Counted from the stretch's first letter, positions 1 through 8,214 are shown. The stretch: 64,000 nucleotides of DNA from Clostridia bacterium (GCA_025997215.1 BNUH01000005.1:1-64000), one strand, 5' to 3'. Made by a program: numbers and translations. Notes: generated by a model from the sequence alone, not told the origin.

Positions 1-186
1 ATCTCTGTATCAACCATCCGTGTGATGCAAGCGTCCATTAAGGATTTGGATAAGGCTGTCGCCGAACAAATTGTCACGATCCCCAATACTCTGACATCAG
101 TTCCTGGTATCGGCCCGGTGTACTCAGTCGGTATCATCGCTGAGATCGGCGATATCAATCGTTTCGACGGCCAAGCCTCGCTTGCC
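1..186 (+). pseudogene. IS110-family transposase fragment
   Basis: The reading frame is open from the window edge and carries the IS110-type C-terminal helix-hairpin-helix motif (LTSVPGIGPVYSVGIIAEIG, followed by RFDGQASLA). In intact IS110 transposases this motif continues into a second catalytic segment. Here the similarity stops at about base 186 and the frame runs into unrelated Cys-rich residues up to base 267. It is a broken 3' part of a transposase, with its 5' part outside the window. The abrupt loss at the same place where another gene remnant begins suggests a deletion or insertion junction. Confidence 0.7.
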
Positions 187-261
187 TGTATCACTTGTTG
201 CTGCATTGATTTTCGTATTCGGAAGCCAATCCGCTCATTTGATCCAAAACAGCATAGTGGT

Positions 262-482
262 ATGTAGCTTAGGAACTTTCCCGTGAGCTTATACCCGCCG
301 ATAGATGCTGTCAGCTTAAGGAAAACATCTTGCGTCAGGTCAGGAGCTATCTGGGCATTTCCTGTTCGGCGAACAATGTATTTATATATATTGTCGTAGT
401 AGCGCTCTATCAAAAGACCGAGAGCAGCCTTGCCGCCTCTTTTGGCTTTTGCTATGAGAAAGATTTCGTCAATCGTTTTCAC
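262..482 (-). pseudogene. ECF sigma factor, N-terminal fragment (region 2)
   Basis: Reading the minus strand from about base 482 gives an acidic start (KTIDEIFLIAKAKRGG), then LLIERYYDNIYKYIVRR, then DLTQDVFLKL and GKFLSYI. This is the order of sigma-70 region 2 in ECF sigma factors. Similarity ends at about base 262, so region 4 is missing and the gene is truncated. The start is uncertain: a GTG at 480-482 overlaps the GGAGG ribosome-binding sequence, while an in-frame ATT at 471-473 lies eight bases beyond it. A good promoter lies just upstream. It is probably a nonfunctional remnant cut by neighbouring insertion sequences. Confidence 0.55.
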
Positions 483-504
483 CTCCGCTTCTGATCCTTA
501 CACT

Positions 505-534
505 ATTATAGCCCCTTGACATATCGAAGTCCAA
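505..534 (-). promoter_or_regulatory. Promoter upstream of the ECF sigma remnant
   Basis: On the minus strand TTGGAC (529-534) and TATAAT (505-510) are separated by 18 bases, a good sigma-A promoter pointing into the truncated ECF gene. Part of it may lie within the end of the adjacent IS630 element, whose left boundary I could not define. Confidence 0.45.
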
Positions 535-558
535 ATGATAAACTAAAAGACAGGAGGG

Positions 559-942
559 GTGATAGAGATGGCAAAACCGATAAACAACGAGAAACGAGCG
601 GACATAATAAAGCATATGCAAGCAGGGGAATCTAAAGAGAATATATCCAAATGGTTGTTCGTGTGCAAACGGACGATAACGCGTGTATGGAATAAATACA
701 CCAATACAGGCAGCTATGAACCCATGCCGCAAAACAGCGGTAGAAAACCACGTGTTAGCGTGGAAATGATGGAGCAGGTAGTCAAGCAGATCCAGGCTAC
801 ACCAGACATAACACTGCTTGAACTAATTGCGCAGTTTAGTCTGGCGCTGAGTGAGTCAGCGCTTTGCCGACGGCTAAAAAAGCTTGGCTTAACATATAAA
901 AAAAGACGCTTCATCCAAAGGAACAGAATAGACCTGACGTAA
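559..942 (+). CDS. IS630 transposase, helix-turn-helix part (ORF A)
   Basis: This 127-residue ORF carries the DNA-binding half of an IS630/Tc1-like transposase: two helix-turn-helix segments around residues 8-60 (KRADIIKHMQAGESKENISKW... TRVWNKY) and 70-115, ending in GLTYKK. A GGAGGGG ribosome site sits upstream of the ATG. The zero frame ends at 942. In the -1 frame after the run of A, the expected family sequence continues (KKTLHPKEQNRPDVTRAREQW), so the full transposase would need frameshifting. Because the catalytic part is truncated, the product is unlikely to be active. Confidence 0.6.
   Translation: MIEMAKPINNEKRADIIKHMQAGESKENISKWLFVCKRTITRVWNKYTNTGSYEPMPQNSGRKPRVSVEMMEQVVKQIQATPDITLLELIAQFSLALSESALCRRLKKLGLTYKKRRFIQRNRIDLT
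898..905 (+). other. Putative -1 frameshift site in IS630 transposase
   Basis: Seven A followed by G occupy 898-905. Zero-frame codons are TAT AAA AAA AGA. Stepping back one base gives AAA AAG ACG CTT CAT CCA, which restores the conserved IS630 continuation KKTLHPKEQNRPDV. Some insertion-sequence families use such A-runs for programmed -1 frameshifting, but a simple deletion mutation would look the same here. Confidence 0.5.
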
Positions 943-1529
943 CGCGAGCGCGTGAACAGTGGCCAGAGAAGCAAAACACGATCAAAACAGGGAGCACATA
1001 TTGGCTTGACGAGACAGGAGTAAACTGCGGGATGACTAGATTGTATGGCCGCGCTTTTTCAAATGAGCGAGTCAACGAGTATGTCCCAGACGTTCGCTTT
1101 GAGCGAACATCAGTCATAGGCGCATTAGGGGTTGCAGGAATAATCGCGCCGCTAACATACAAGGGAACCCTGGATGGCAAACTATTTGGAAAATATGTAA
1201 AGAAGTGTCTTGCGCCAGAAATGAAAGAAGGCGACACACTAATTCTTGATAATGCGTCAGCGCACAAAGTGGGCACAGTTATGGAACCGTTAATTGAGAA
1301 AGGAATAGCGGATGCGGCAGCGTCAAAGGATAACGTCAATCGATTCGTTGAAATCATCCGCAAGTACTCGGAACCACTCACAGTCCTTACGCGGGAAGTC
1401 GTACTCGACCTGATTGAAAAGATCGTTATCCATGAGCCGATGGGTGTATCTCATCAGCGGAACAAGAAATTCAAGCTGGAAATCCACTACAGGTTCATTG
1501 GTTCATTTCGCAAAAATGTATCCTTGTAA
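903..1529 (+). pseudogene. Chimeric ORF: IS630 catalytic part joined to serine recombinase C-terminus
   Basis: Up to about base 1310 the frame encodes the IS630 DDE domain (STYWLDETGVNCG, later GDTLILDNASAHK). Just before the last catalytic acidic residue it changes to DNVNRFVEIIRKYSE followed by LTREVVLDLIEKIVIHEP and KLEIHYRFIG. That pattern is the C-terminal end of large serine recombinases of Firmicutes mobile elements. The chimera keeps one open frame across the junction, probably by chance. The recombinase piece is the last 70 or so residues of a formerly resident integrative element or phage. No function is expected. Confidence 0.6.
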
Positions 1530-1916
1530 ATAATACTCCGAACTGACCCAGCCCGTAAACGTCTGCCCGCTAGCGTTCGCCCAGTGCGTCTGATACCAGC
1601 CATCAACGGCGGCGGTAATGTCAATGATAGCCCCTGGGAGGATTGTGAGCATGTACTCGCCGTTTGTTTTGGGCGTTTTGCGCATACGCAACCCGCCGCC
1701 AGCCGTAACCTGCCCGCGCTTAGGGAACACAACGGCTTCCAGTGTCAGACGGACGCATTGCGCGAGTGTTCCATTGCCGTGGACTAACTCCAGTTCGCCC
1801 ACCTCAATGTTGACTCCGCTCATTGGTCTATGACTTACGTTCAATTGATTTACATGCACAGTTTTGCAGGGTTCTCGTGGCTTCGTGGCGAGGTGCAGGA
1901 ATTGGCGGAGTTTCAC
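1503..1916 (-). pseudogene. SH3-like domain protein, 5' end inside a dispersed repeat
   Basis: The last 65 residues form a bacterial SH3 domain (AGGGLRMRKTPKTNG... ILPGAIIDIT... WYQTHW... GWVSSEYYLQG). Such domains usually bind peptidoglycan in secreted or surface proteins. The first 37 codons are not protein-like: they are the reverse strand of the dispersed repeat fragment at 1801-1898. No signal peptide or ribosome site is seen. The simplest reading is that the true 5' end was replaced by the repeat, leaving a domain fragment. Its 3' end overlaps the recombinase remnant by 27 bases on the opposite strand. Confidence 0.45.
1801..1898 (+). repeat. Partial copy of the dispersed hairpin element (core only)
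   Basis: About 98 bases closely resemble 54289-54382, including CCTCAATGTTG, CCGCTCATTGGTCTATGAC and GGTTCTCGTGGCTTCG. Only part of the central core is present; neither hairpin-rich end is found here. Several substitutions have weakened the internal GGTCTATGACC palindrome, so this looks like a decayed fragment of the elements near 43.5 and 54.2 kb. Confidence 0.7.
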
Positions 1917-1950
1917 GGCAGTATTCCCGTATACTTTTGTAACTTTATTA

Positions 1951-2589
1951 TCACTTCTTAACGGTCGGCTTCGCCTTTTTCACAGCCTTTACAGGCGCTA
2001 TGGGTGCGGCATCCGCCTTGACGGGCCTTGCCTTTTCGGGCGACGTGGTGGTGACGATGGCTTCCGGCTTTTTCTTGGCCTTGCGCGCGGCCTCGGGCAC
2101 GGCGGCTATGTCGGCGGGTTTAACTGGCTCCTTTGCCGGGACGAAGGGTTTCGTGGGCTTGCGCACCGGCTTGGGCGCGGGCTTTTCGGCCTCGAGTTTC
2201 TTGGGTTCTGGTTTGGGCAGACGCGACGCGGCTTTTGTGGGAACGGGCGCGAACTTCAGCGGCTTATCGGCCTTTGCGGCGACTTCTTTCGCAAATTCAG
2301 TGCTCTTCGCGACGAACTTTGGCTTGACGGCCTTGAACGCTGCGGGTTTGGGATCCGGCGCGGGTTTCGGATCCGCTTTGACTTCGACAGCGGCTTTCGC
2401 GGGCTTTAGCTCCTTGGGTTCGGTGGGTTTGATGGCTTCAGTGGTTTCGGTGACTTCGGCGGTATCGTCATGCACGGCGGACATCTTGACGACGACCTTG
2501 CCGTATTTCAGCAGGTAGAGATCCTCCTGCATAGCTTTCGTGAGGTATTTCTTGATGTTTTTCTTGAAATCGGTGATGGTCAGCTGCAC
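1951..2589 (-). CDS. Phd/YefM-like N-terminus fused to a Lys/Pro/Ala-rich tail
   Basis: I start the protein at the GTG at 2587-2589, nine bases after AGGAGG, giving 212 residues. Residues 1-37 (VQLTITDFKKNIKKYLTKAM, then EDLYLLKYGKVVVKMS) match the pattern of the Phd/YefM antitoxin DNA-binding fold. The remaining 170 residues are low complexity and dominated by Lys, Pro, Ala and Val (PKPAPDPKPAAF, KKAKPTVKK), like histone H1 or nucleoid-binding tails. No toxin gene is adjacent. A DNA-binding, chromatin-like role is an inference from composition. The upstream extension of the frame has no ribosome site. Confidence 0.65.
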   Translation of the reverse strand: MQLTITDFKKNIKKYLTKAMQEDLYLLKYGKVVVKMSAVHDDTAEVTETTEAIKPTEPKELKPAKAAVEVKADPKPAPDPKPAAFKAVKPKFVAKSTEFAKEVAAKADKPLKFAPVPTKAASRLPKPEPKKLEAEKPAPKPVRKPTKPFVPAKEPVKPADIAAVPEAARKAKKKPEAIVTTTSPEKARPVKADAAPIAPVKAVKKAKPTVKK

Positions 2590-2820
2590 AGAAGCATCCC
2601 TCCTAAATTTACAGAAAAAATGGTCGATTCGTTTCGTACGGAGAAAGGTATGCGGGTGTCGGGCGTCATTATGCGCGATATTAGTCATTGGGATGTAATA
2701 ATTTCAAACCATTTTACGTTATGAATAATGAATGTTTGTCCTTTCGGTTCTTTTTGAGCGGGACGCGCCATAAAATATATCGGGACTATATCATGAATTA
2801 TACGGTCGGGAGGCGCGAGT

Positions 2821-3660
2821 ATGGCTATGATCCGCACGAAACAATTCCCCAGCCGCAGTGGTGCGGGACCGATACTGCTGCTGTTATTCCTCGTATTCGT
2901 ATGTGTGGCGGTGCTTAGCTCCAACGCGGGATTCCCGCTGCTGACGCTGAACCCCTTCGCCGCGCCCGCGCCTACGTCCATACCGCTCGATCCGCCTACG
3001 GTCACGACATATGAGAATACGCTCACGCTCGAGCGGCAATCCTGGTACGCTATCCAGGTGGGCACGTATGAATCGCAGGACGCGGCGGCCGAGGCTGCTT
3101 CCGGACTGCGCGCGCGCGGCGGCGCGGGTTATGTCGTAAAGGACGGAGCGCACCGCTTGCTTGTGTCGTGTTATCCATCGCGCGAGGAGGCCGAGGAAGT
3201 CATGAACCGCCTCGTTTCGGGCGGCGACTTCCCCAGCTCGGCGCTGTACCGCATGAATTCTGACGAGTTGATCATCTCACTCGTCGCCACACCGCTTCAA
3301 GTGTCGGCCATGTCGCAGGCGTATTCGCTCCTGCCCGAGATGATATCCGAACTCTCGCGCCTGTCGCTCGCCCTGGATCGCAGCACGATGGATACCGCAG
3401 CCGTCCGTGCCAGCGCGAACACCGACATGACCCGCGCGAAACAGCTGCTCAACACGATGAACCTGGCGCTCTCCGATCCCAAACCCGTAATCGTGCAGGA
3501 CTTAATCGCGCTGCTATCCTCCAGCGCGACGACGATGGAGGGCATTGCGCATTCGACGGACGACGCGACGACACTCTCCACCCAGATTAAGTACAGCCAC
3601 GTCGATCTATTATGGCGGTATATCGATTATGTGAAGGCGATGGCCAGCATGGGTGCATGA
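2821..3660 (+). CDS. SPOR-domain membrane protein
   Basis: The 279-residue product has a short basic N-terminus, one membrane segment at about residues 17-34 and a SPOR-type repeat at about 74-150 (WYAIQVGTYESQDAAAEAAS... VVKDGAHRLLVSCYPSREEAEEVM). SPOR domains bind peptidoglycan lacking stem peptides and often act at the division septum or in spore cortex processing. The C-terminal 120 residues look helical and match nothing I recognise. A single-pass topology with the SPOR domain outside is predicted. The gene stands alone, with a strong hairpin downstream at 3704-3731. Confidence 0.75.
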   Translation: MAMIRTKQFPSRSGAGPILLLLFLVFVCVAVLSSNAGFPLLTLNPFAAPAPTSIPLDPPTVTTYENTLTLERQSWYAIQVGTYESQDAAAEAASGLRARGGAGYVVKDGAHRLLVSCYPSREEAEEVMNRLVSGGDFPSSALYRMNSDELIISLVATPLQVSAMSQAYSLLPEMISELSRLSLALDRSTMDTAAVRASANTDMTRAKQLLNTMNLALSDPKPVIVQDLIALLSSSATTMEGIAHSTDDATTLSTQIKYSHVDLLWRYIDYVKAMASMGA

Positions 3661-3703
3661 GGCACTATTATTCATCTATAATTTCACGCTCGTTTCATAT
3701 AAA

Positions 3704-3731
3704 ACCGCGCGGCGTTTTAGTGCCGCGCGGT
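3704..3731. terminator. Hairpin between the SPOR gene and asp23
   Basis: ACCGCGCGGC and GCCGCGCGGT form a perfect 10-base stem around an 8-base loop. There is no T-run after it on the plus strand; on the minus strand the stem is followed by TTTTA. It probably stops or slows transcription from the SPOR gene before the asp23 promoter. Confidence 0.5.
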
Positions 3732-3738
3732 AAACCTC

Positions 3739-3768
3739 TTGCATTAACCTTGCCAAATCATGTATACT
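3739..3768 (+). promoter_or_regulatory. Promoter for asp23-fakA-recG
   Basis: TTGCAT at 3739-3744 and TATACT at 3763-3768 with an 18-base spacer resemble a sigma-A promoter. It lies 80 bases upstream of the asp23 start and just after the hairpin that closes the previous gene. Confidence 0.6.
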
Positions 3769-3849
3769 ATTAAGAGGCAATCAGAGCAAGTTAGGGCCAA
3801 TAGACAATCCAGTAAATGCCACTACGCCCGCGAGGGCACGGGAGGATAT

Positions 3850-4203
3850 ATGGATACCAAGATCGTAAACGAGCTGGGAACGATTACCATTGCCGAGGAC
3901 GTGATGCTGAAGGTGGCGGGTTACGCGACGCTGGAATGCTACGGCATTGTCGCGATGTCCTCCAAGCGCGCGAAGGATGGCTTCGTCGAGTGGCTAGGCC
4001 GCGAGAATCTCACACGCGGCGTGGTTCTGCGCACCACCGAGGATGGCCAGGTGGATGTGGATCTATTCATCGTGGTGGATTACGGCATTTCGATCTACGC
4101 CGTGTGCACTACTATTGTCGAAACGGTCAAATATAAGCTGGAGAACATGACCGGCGCGCAGGTGCGCCGGGTGAATATATCCGTCGAAGGCATCCGCGTC
4201 TAG
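3850..4203 (+). CDS. Asp23/Gls24 family envelope stress protein (YloU-like)
   Basis: The ATG at 3850 follows GGAGGATAT closely and gives 117 residues; an upstream in-frame extension to 3760 overlaps the promoter and is rejected. The sequence shows the Asp23 pattern (NELGTITIAEDVMLKVAGYATLE, later VDLFIVVDYGISI and VRRVNISVEGI). Asp23-family proteins are small cytoplasmic or membrane-associated proteins linked to envelope homeostasis. In Firmicutes this gene commonly sits directly before fakA (yloV) and recG, as here. It is probably the first gene of that operon. Confidence 0.88.
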   Translation: MDTKIVNELGTITIAEDVMLKVAGYATLECYGIVAMSSKRAKDGFVEWLGRENLTRGVVLRTTEDGQVDVDLFIVVDYGISIYAVCTTIVETVKYKLENMTGAQVRRVNISVEGIRV

Positions 4204-4230
4204 CGTGCGCGCCGTAAGGAGGGAGAGATT

Positions 4231-5868
4231 ATGAATCAACCCTACGTCGACGCGCTGCTGCTGCGCGAGATGCTGATCGCGGGCGCGTCCTTACTGGAAA
4301 GAAACCGCGAGGCTGTGGACGCCTTGAACGTATTCCCCGTACCCGACGGCGACACGGGCACGAATATGTCCCTGACCATCATGGCCGCTGTGCGCGAGGT
4401 GAATGGCCACGATATCAATAGCGCGGGCGACGTCGCCGAGGCCATCGCCAAGGGTACTCTGCGTGGCGCGCGCGGCAATTCCGGCGTTATATTGTCACAA
4501 CTATTCAGAGGCTTCGCGCGCGGCGTGGATCATGCCGAGCGGCTGGACGCGCGTACATTCGCGAAGGGTTTGAAAGCCGGTGCCGAGACCGCCTACAAAG
4601 CCGTCATGAAACCCAAAGAGGGCACGATTCTCACCGTCGCGCGCGTTATAGCCGATGAAGCCTCGCGTCAGGCCGAGCGCGATCCGGACGACTTAGGTGC
4701 GATGTTCAATACCATCCTCGTGCAGGGCGAGATCATACTGCGTAAGACGCCCGACATGCTGCCCGTGTTGAAACAAGCGGGCGTGGTGGATGCGGGTGGG
4801 CGCGGATTATTATTAATATATACCGGCATGGCCTCCGCGCTGAACGGCACACCCATAGAGCCGCCATCCGCTATGACGGAATCCGACGGCAAGGCCGTAT
4901 TCGTCGACGACCACGACGCGCTGGAGGAGATCAAGTACGCGTATTGCACGGAATTCTTTATCCAGTATTTGGATGAACATACGACCGACGAGGAAGTCGC
5001 GCTCTTCCGGCGCAAGCTCAACCGCATCGGCGATTGCGTACTCGTCGTGGGCGATCTGTCGCTGATTAAGGTGCACGTACACACGAACGACCCGGGCAAG
5101 GCCCTGCAAGCCGGGCTGATGCTGGGCGAATTGACGGGGCTGAAGATCGAGAATATGGTTGAACAGCGCCGTGAACGCGTAGCCAAACAAGCCGCCGAAG
5201 CCCATAAGGATCGGACATATGGCATCGTCTCGGTATCCCAAGGCGCGGGATTCTCCAGAATATTCAAGGATCTGAACGTGACGAATATTGTCGAAGGCGG
5301 TCAGACGATGAATCCCAGCATCGAGGATCTGGCCAAAGCCATCGACGAGACGCCCGCCAAGACCGTTTTTGTCTTGCCAAATAACGGCAACGTAATCCTC
5401 GCGGCGCAGCAGGCGTGCGAGGTTGCCAAGCGTGAAGCGCATGTCATTCCGACAAAAAACGTACCGATGGGCATCGCGGCCGCGCTGGTTTACCAGGAAA
5501 ACGCCGACGTCAAGTTGAACCTCGCGCGCATGCAGGAGGCCGCCGAACGCGTCACGACGGGCATGGTCACGCGAGCCGTACGCGACAGCCAATTCGAGGA
5601 GCTGATCATCCACGAAGGCGACGTAATCGGGTTATGCAACGGACGGATCGCATGCGTCGGGCCAAGGGAGGATAGCGTATCGCTGGATCTGCTGGCGATG
5701 CTACTGCCGAATCATAATTCGCTGATAACGCTGTACTACGGCGAGGGCGTGCCGGAATCGGACGCCCAGGCGTTGTTGAGCCAAATTGAATCGAAATATC
5801 CCGACTGCGACACCGAAATTCACGAAGGCGGGCAAGCCGTCTACCCATTCATCATCGCGGTCGAATAG
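4231..5868 (+). CDS. fakA: Fatty acid kinase catalytic subunit FakA (DAK2/YloV family)
   Basis: This 545-residue protein has the DhaL/DAK2 nucleotide-binding domain at the N-terminus with VFPVPDGDTGTNMS at about residues 35-47, whose Asp residues bind Mg-ATP, and the DegV-like C-terminal half typical of YloV. With a DegV-family FakB protein it phosphorylates exogenous fatty acids for phospholipid synthesis. GGAGGGAGAG precedes the ATG. It follows asp23 by 27 bases and precedes recG by 6, the standard Firmicutes order. A DegV-family candidate partner is encoded at 9062-9952. Confidence 0.9.
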   Translation: MNQPYVDALLLREMLIAGASLLERNREAVDALNVFPVPDGDTGTNMSLTIMAAVREVNGHDINSAGDVAEAIAKGTLRGARGNSGVILSQLFRGFARGVDHAERLDARTFAKGLKAGAETAYKAVMKPKEGTILTVARVIADEASRQAERDPDDLGAMFNTILVQGEIILRKTPDMLPVLKQAGVVDAGGRGLLLIYTGMASALNGTPIEPPSAMTESDGKAVFVDDHDALEEIKYAYCTEFFIQYLDEHTTDEEVALFRRKLNRIGDCVLVVGDLSLIKVHVHTNDPGKALQAGLMLGELTGLKIENMVEQRRERVAKQAAEAHKDRTYGIVSVSQGAGFSRIFKDLNVTNIVEGGQTMNPSIEDLAKAIDETPAKTVFVLPNNGNVILAAQQACEVAKREAHVIPTKNVPMGIAAALVYQENADVKLNLARMQEAAERVTTGMVTRAVRDSQFEELIIHEGDVIGLCNGRIACVGPREDSVSLDLLAMLLPNHNSLITLYYGEGVPESDAQALLSQIESKYPDCDTEIHEGGQAVYPFIIAVE

Positions 5869-5874
5869 TCCGTT

Positions 5875-7860
5875 ATGCCCATCACGTTGAATATGCTGCC
5901 TGGCCTGGGTTCGGCGCGCTGTGCCGCGCTGGAGAAGGTTGGCATCGCGGATGCTCGCGCGCTGGTCGAGTGTCTGCCCGTCAAGTACCAGGATTCGACA
6001 CGGTTGACGCCGTTATACGCGCTGAAGATTGGCGAGGAAGCGGCGTTCTCGGGTACGGTGGGTTCCGTTCATTCATATGGATTTGGAAATTTGACGCGCG
6101 TGGCCGCGACGCTGGAAGGCGACGGCACGCGCGTTTCGTTGATGTGGTTCGGCGCGGCGTGGCTGCTTAAGTCGCTGCATGTCGGACAGCCGCTGCTGTT
6201 ATACGGCAGGTTAAGCCGCGCCCCGAACTGCGCGCGCTCGATCGTGCATCCCGCCATACTCGAGCGTCAGGCGCTGCTGCCCATATACGCAGCCGTCGAC
6301 GGGCTGCCGCCGAAGGTGCTGCGCGGAGCGATTGCCGCCGCGTTGGATTTGCTGGATGATGTTGAATCAGGCGTGCCATCCGCGCTGTTCCCGCCAACCA
6401 TATGGATGGATCGGCGAGAAGCGCTGAAACTCGCGCACTTCCCGGATTCGACAGCATCGTTAAGGCGCGCGCTGCGATTCCTGTCGTTCGAGCGGCTCGC
6501 GCTGTACGCGGCGGCGCTGCGCAAACTGACAAAGCCCGCACGGATTGAACCGTTAAACTTCCCGCCATCGGTCGCTGACGAATTCTGGGCCGCCCAGTCG
6601 TTTTCACCAACGAACGCACAGCTTCGCATTTCAAACGAAATATTGTCGGACATGCGCTCCGACACGCCCATGTCGCGCCTTGTCGAAGGCGACGTCGGGT
6701 GCGGCAAAACCGCTCTGGCGTTTTTGGCCTTATACGCGGCGGCGAAATCCGGCGGCCAGGCCGCGATGATGGCACCGACGGAGATACTGGCGTCACAGCA
6801 CGCGCGCTCGGCGGAACGTATGTTAAAACCGTTAGGCGTGACAGTCGGATTATTGACAGGCGGCGTACCGATTAAGGAACGCCGCAAAACCGTCGCCGCA
6901 ATCCGCGACGGATCGCTGCAGGTTATCATCGGCACTCACGCGCTATTCTCGAATGATGTCGAATTCAACAACCTTGTGCTGTGCATCACGGATGAACAGC
7001 ATCGCTTTGGCGTCCGCCAGCGAAGCGCACTGTCGGATAAGGCCGTTAACCCGCATACGTTGGTCATGTCCGCGACGCCCATACCGCGCACGCTGGCGTT
7101 GTTATTATATGGCGATTTGAAACGATCGGTTGTGGATGAGATGCCGCCGGGACGTATTCCCGTTGAAACGCGCCTGGTTCCTGAATCTAAGCGCGGCGGG
7201 CTGTATGAATTCATCAGCGCACAGGCGTCCAAAGGTTATCAAACATACATCGTCTGCCCGCACGCCACTCAAACCGAGGACGCGGACTGCGCCAGCTCGG
7301 AGTGGCTGGCGTTATCCCTGCGCGAAGGCCCACTCAAAACGCTGCGCGTAGGTATCGCGCACGGCTCGCAATCCATCAAACTCCGCGCGGAGACACTATC
7401 ATTATTCCACAGCGGACAGTTGGATGTGCTCGTGGCCACCACCGTGATCGAGGTCGGCGTCGACGCGCCGAATGCAACCGTTATGGTCGTGGAGAATCCT
7501 GAACGATTTGGCTTGGCGCAGCTGCATCAGCTTCGCGGGCGTGTCGGTCGCGGCAGTGCGGCGTCCTGGTGCTTTCTGATGGGCGAGCGCACCGAGCGGC
7601 TGGATATTTTCGTGAATACGCGCGATGGATTTGAGATCGCGCGTAAAGACCTCGCGCTGCGCGGCCCCGGCGACTTGCTCGGCGTGCGTCAGCATGGTCT
7701 GCCGGAGATGGGTTCCATCACCCAAGGCGCGGATGAATCGCTCATGGAGCAGGTGCGCGCGGCTGTTGACGGCGTATTCGAACGCGGCGGCGACGACGCG
7801 GCGCGGTTGACGCATGCGGCGCGAGTGCGATTCGGCAATATTATGAATGCATCAATATAA
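5875..7860 (+). CDS. recG: ATP-dependent DNA helicase RecG
   Basis: RecG reverses stalled replication forks and processes Holliday junctions. The 661-residue protein is near the usual length. An N-terminal wedge/OB region (about residues 45-130) precedes the helicase core. Visible motifs include Walker A GDVGCGKT near residue 275, the DEQH box (TDEQHRFGVRQRS) near 371, SATPIPRTLAL, and motif VI (LHQLRGRVGRG) near 550. It begins six bases after fakA and is cotranscribed with it. A hairpin follows the stop codon. Confidence 0.95.
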   Translation: MPITLNMLPGLGSARCAALEKVGIADARALVECLPVKYQDSTRLTPLYALKIGEEAAFSGTVGSVHSYGFGNLTRVAATLEGDGTRVSLMWFGAAWLLKSLHVGQPLLLYGRLSRAPNCARSIVHPAILERQALLPIYAAVDGLPPKVLRGAIAAALDLLDDVESGVPSALFPPTIWMDRREALKLAHFPDSTASLRRALRFLSFERLALYAAALRKLTKPARIEPLNFPPSVADEFWAAQSFSPTNAQLRISNEILSDMRSDTPMSRLVEGDVGCGKTALAFLALYAAAKSGGQAAMMAPTEILASQHARSAERMLKPLGVTVGLLTGGVPIKERRKTVAAIRDGSLQVIIGTHALFSNDVEFNNLVLCITDEQHRFGVRQRSALSDKAVNPHTLVMSATPIPRTLALLLYGDLKRSVVDEMPPGRIPVETRLVPESKRGGLYEFISAQASKGYQTYIVCPHATQTEDADCASSEWLALSLREGPLKTLRVGIAHGSQSIKLRAETLSLFHSGQLDVLVATTVIEVGVDAPNATVMVVENPERFGLAQLHQLRGRVGRGSAASWCFLMGERTERLDIFVNTRDGFEIARKDLALRGPGDLLGVRQHGLPEMGSITQGADESLMEQVRAAVDGVFERGGDDAARLTHAARVRFGNIMNASI

Positions 7861-7861
7861 A

Positions 7862-7891
7862 TCAGCCGCTATCATCACTGATAACGGCTGA
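7862..7891 (+). terminator. Hairpin after recG
   Basis: TCAGCCG at 7862-7868 pairs with CGGCTGA at 7885-7891, and the inner TATCA/TGATA also pairs, giving a long stem two bases after the recG stop codon. No clear T-run follows on the plus strand, so it may act as an mRNA 3' end protector or a Rho-independent terminator of modest strength. Confidence 0.5.
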
Positions 7892-8214
7892 TCGTAAGCA
7901 GGAGGGACAGTAGCCCCCCATTATAGTTGTCGATGCGTTCGACGGACGAAGCGTTAAAACGCTTATACATCGGACAGTGTGGGATGCTCGCCGCGTCGTA
8001 CCGCTGCCCGCCAGTACGTCACGAGGATTCGCACGGACTTTCCGCGCTTGTAATCCCATCCAACAGGAGCTTTCAGATCATTCACCATATTCCGTCAGAA
8101 TCCTTGGGATCCTGTGAATTTCGTGAAGCCGCGCTCCCCGGATGCGCCATCCCGCGAATACCCTTCAGATTCTAAAGTTTCATTTAGACTCAATAGAATC
8201 CGTGGCGAGCTGGC
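7892..8214. other. Intergenic stretch without a supported gene
   Basis: About 320 bases between recG and the downstream SASP gene. Short ORFs exist on both strands (for example minus 7862-8059) but none has a ribosome site or protein-like composition. I recognised no tRNA, 6S, SRP or riboswitch sequence. Confidence 0.4.

Larger units (their letters stand above)
559..1310 (+). mobile_element. IS630-family insertion sequence remnant
   Basis: Two overlapping frames together read as one IS630 transposase: an N-terminal helix-turn-helix part (from 559) and a DDE catalytic part in the -1 frame, joined at an A-run at 898-904. Similarity stops at about 1310, after the second catalytic Asp region (LILDNASAHK) and before the expected third acidic residue. 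The 3' end of the element is therefore missing. Terminal inverted repeats were not identified. Confidence 0.65.

Noticed and set aside
2000..2518. 172-residue plus-strand Ala/Gly-rich ORF
   Set aside because: Shadow of the Lys/Pro/Ala-rich gene on the other strand; composition follows from its codon pattern.
3704..3731. Strong hairpin considered as a CRISPR or REP unit
   Set aside because: Single occurrence; no spaced repeats and no cas genes in the window.
7862..8059. 65-residue minus-strand ORF after recG
   Set aside because: No ribosome site or recognisable motif; overlaps the recG hairpin.
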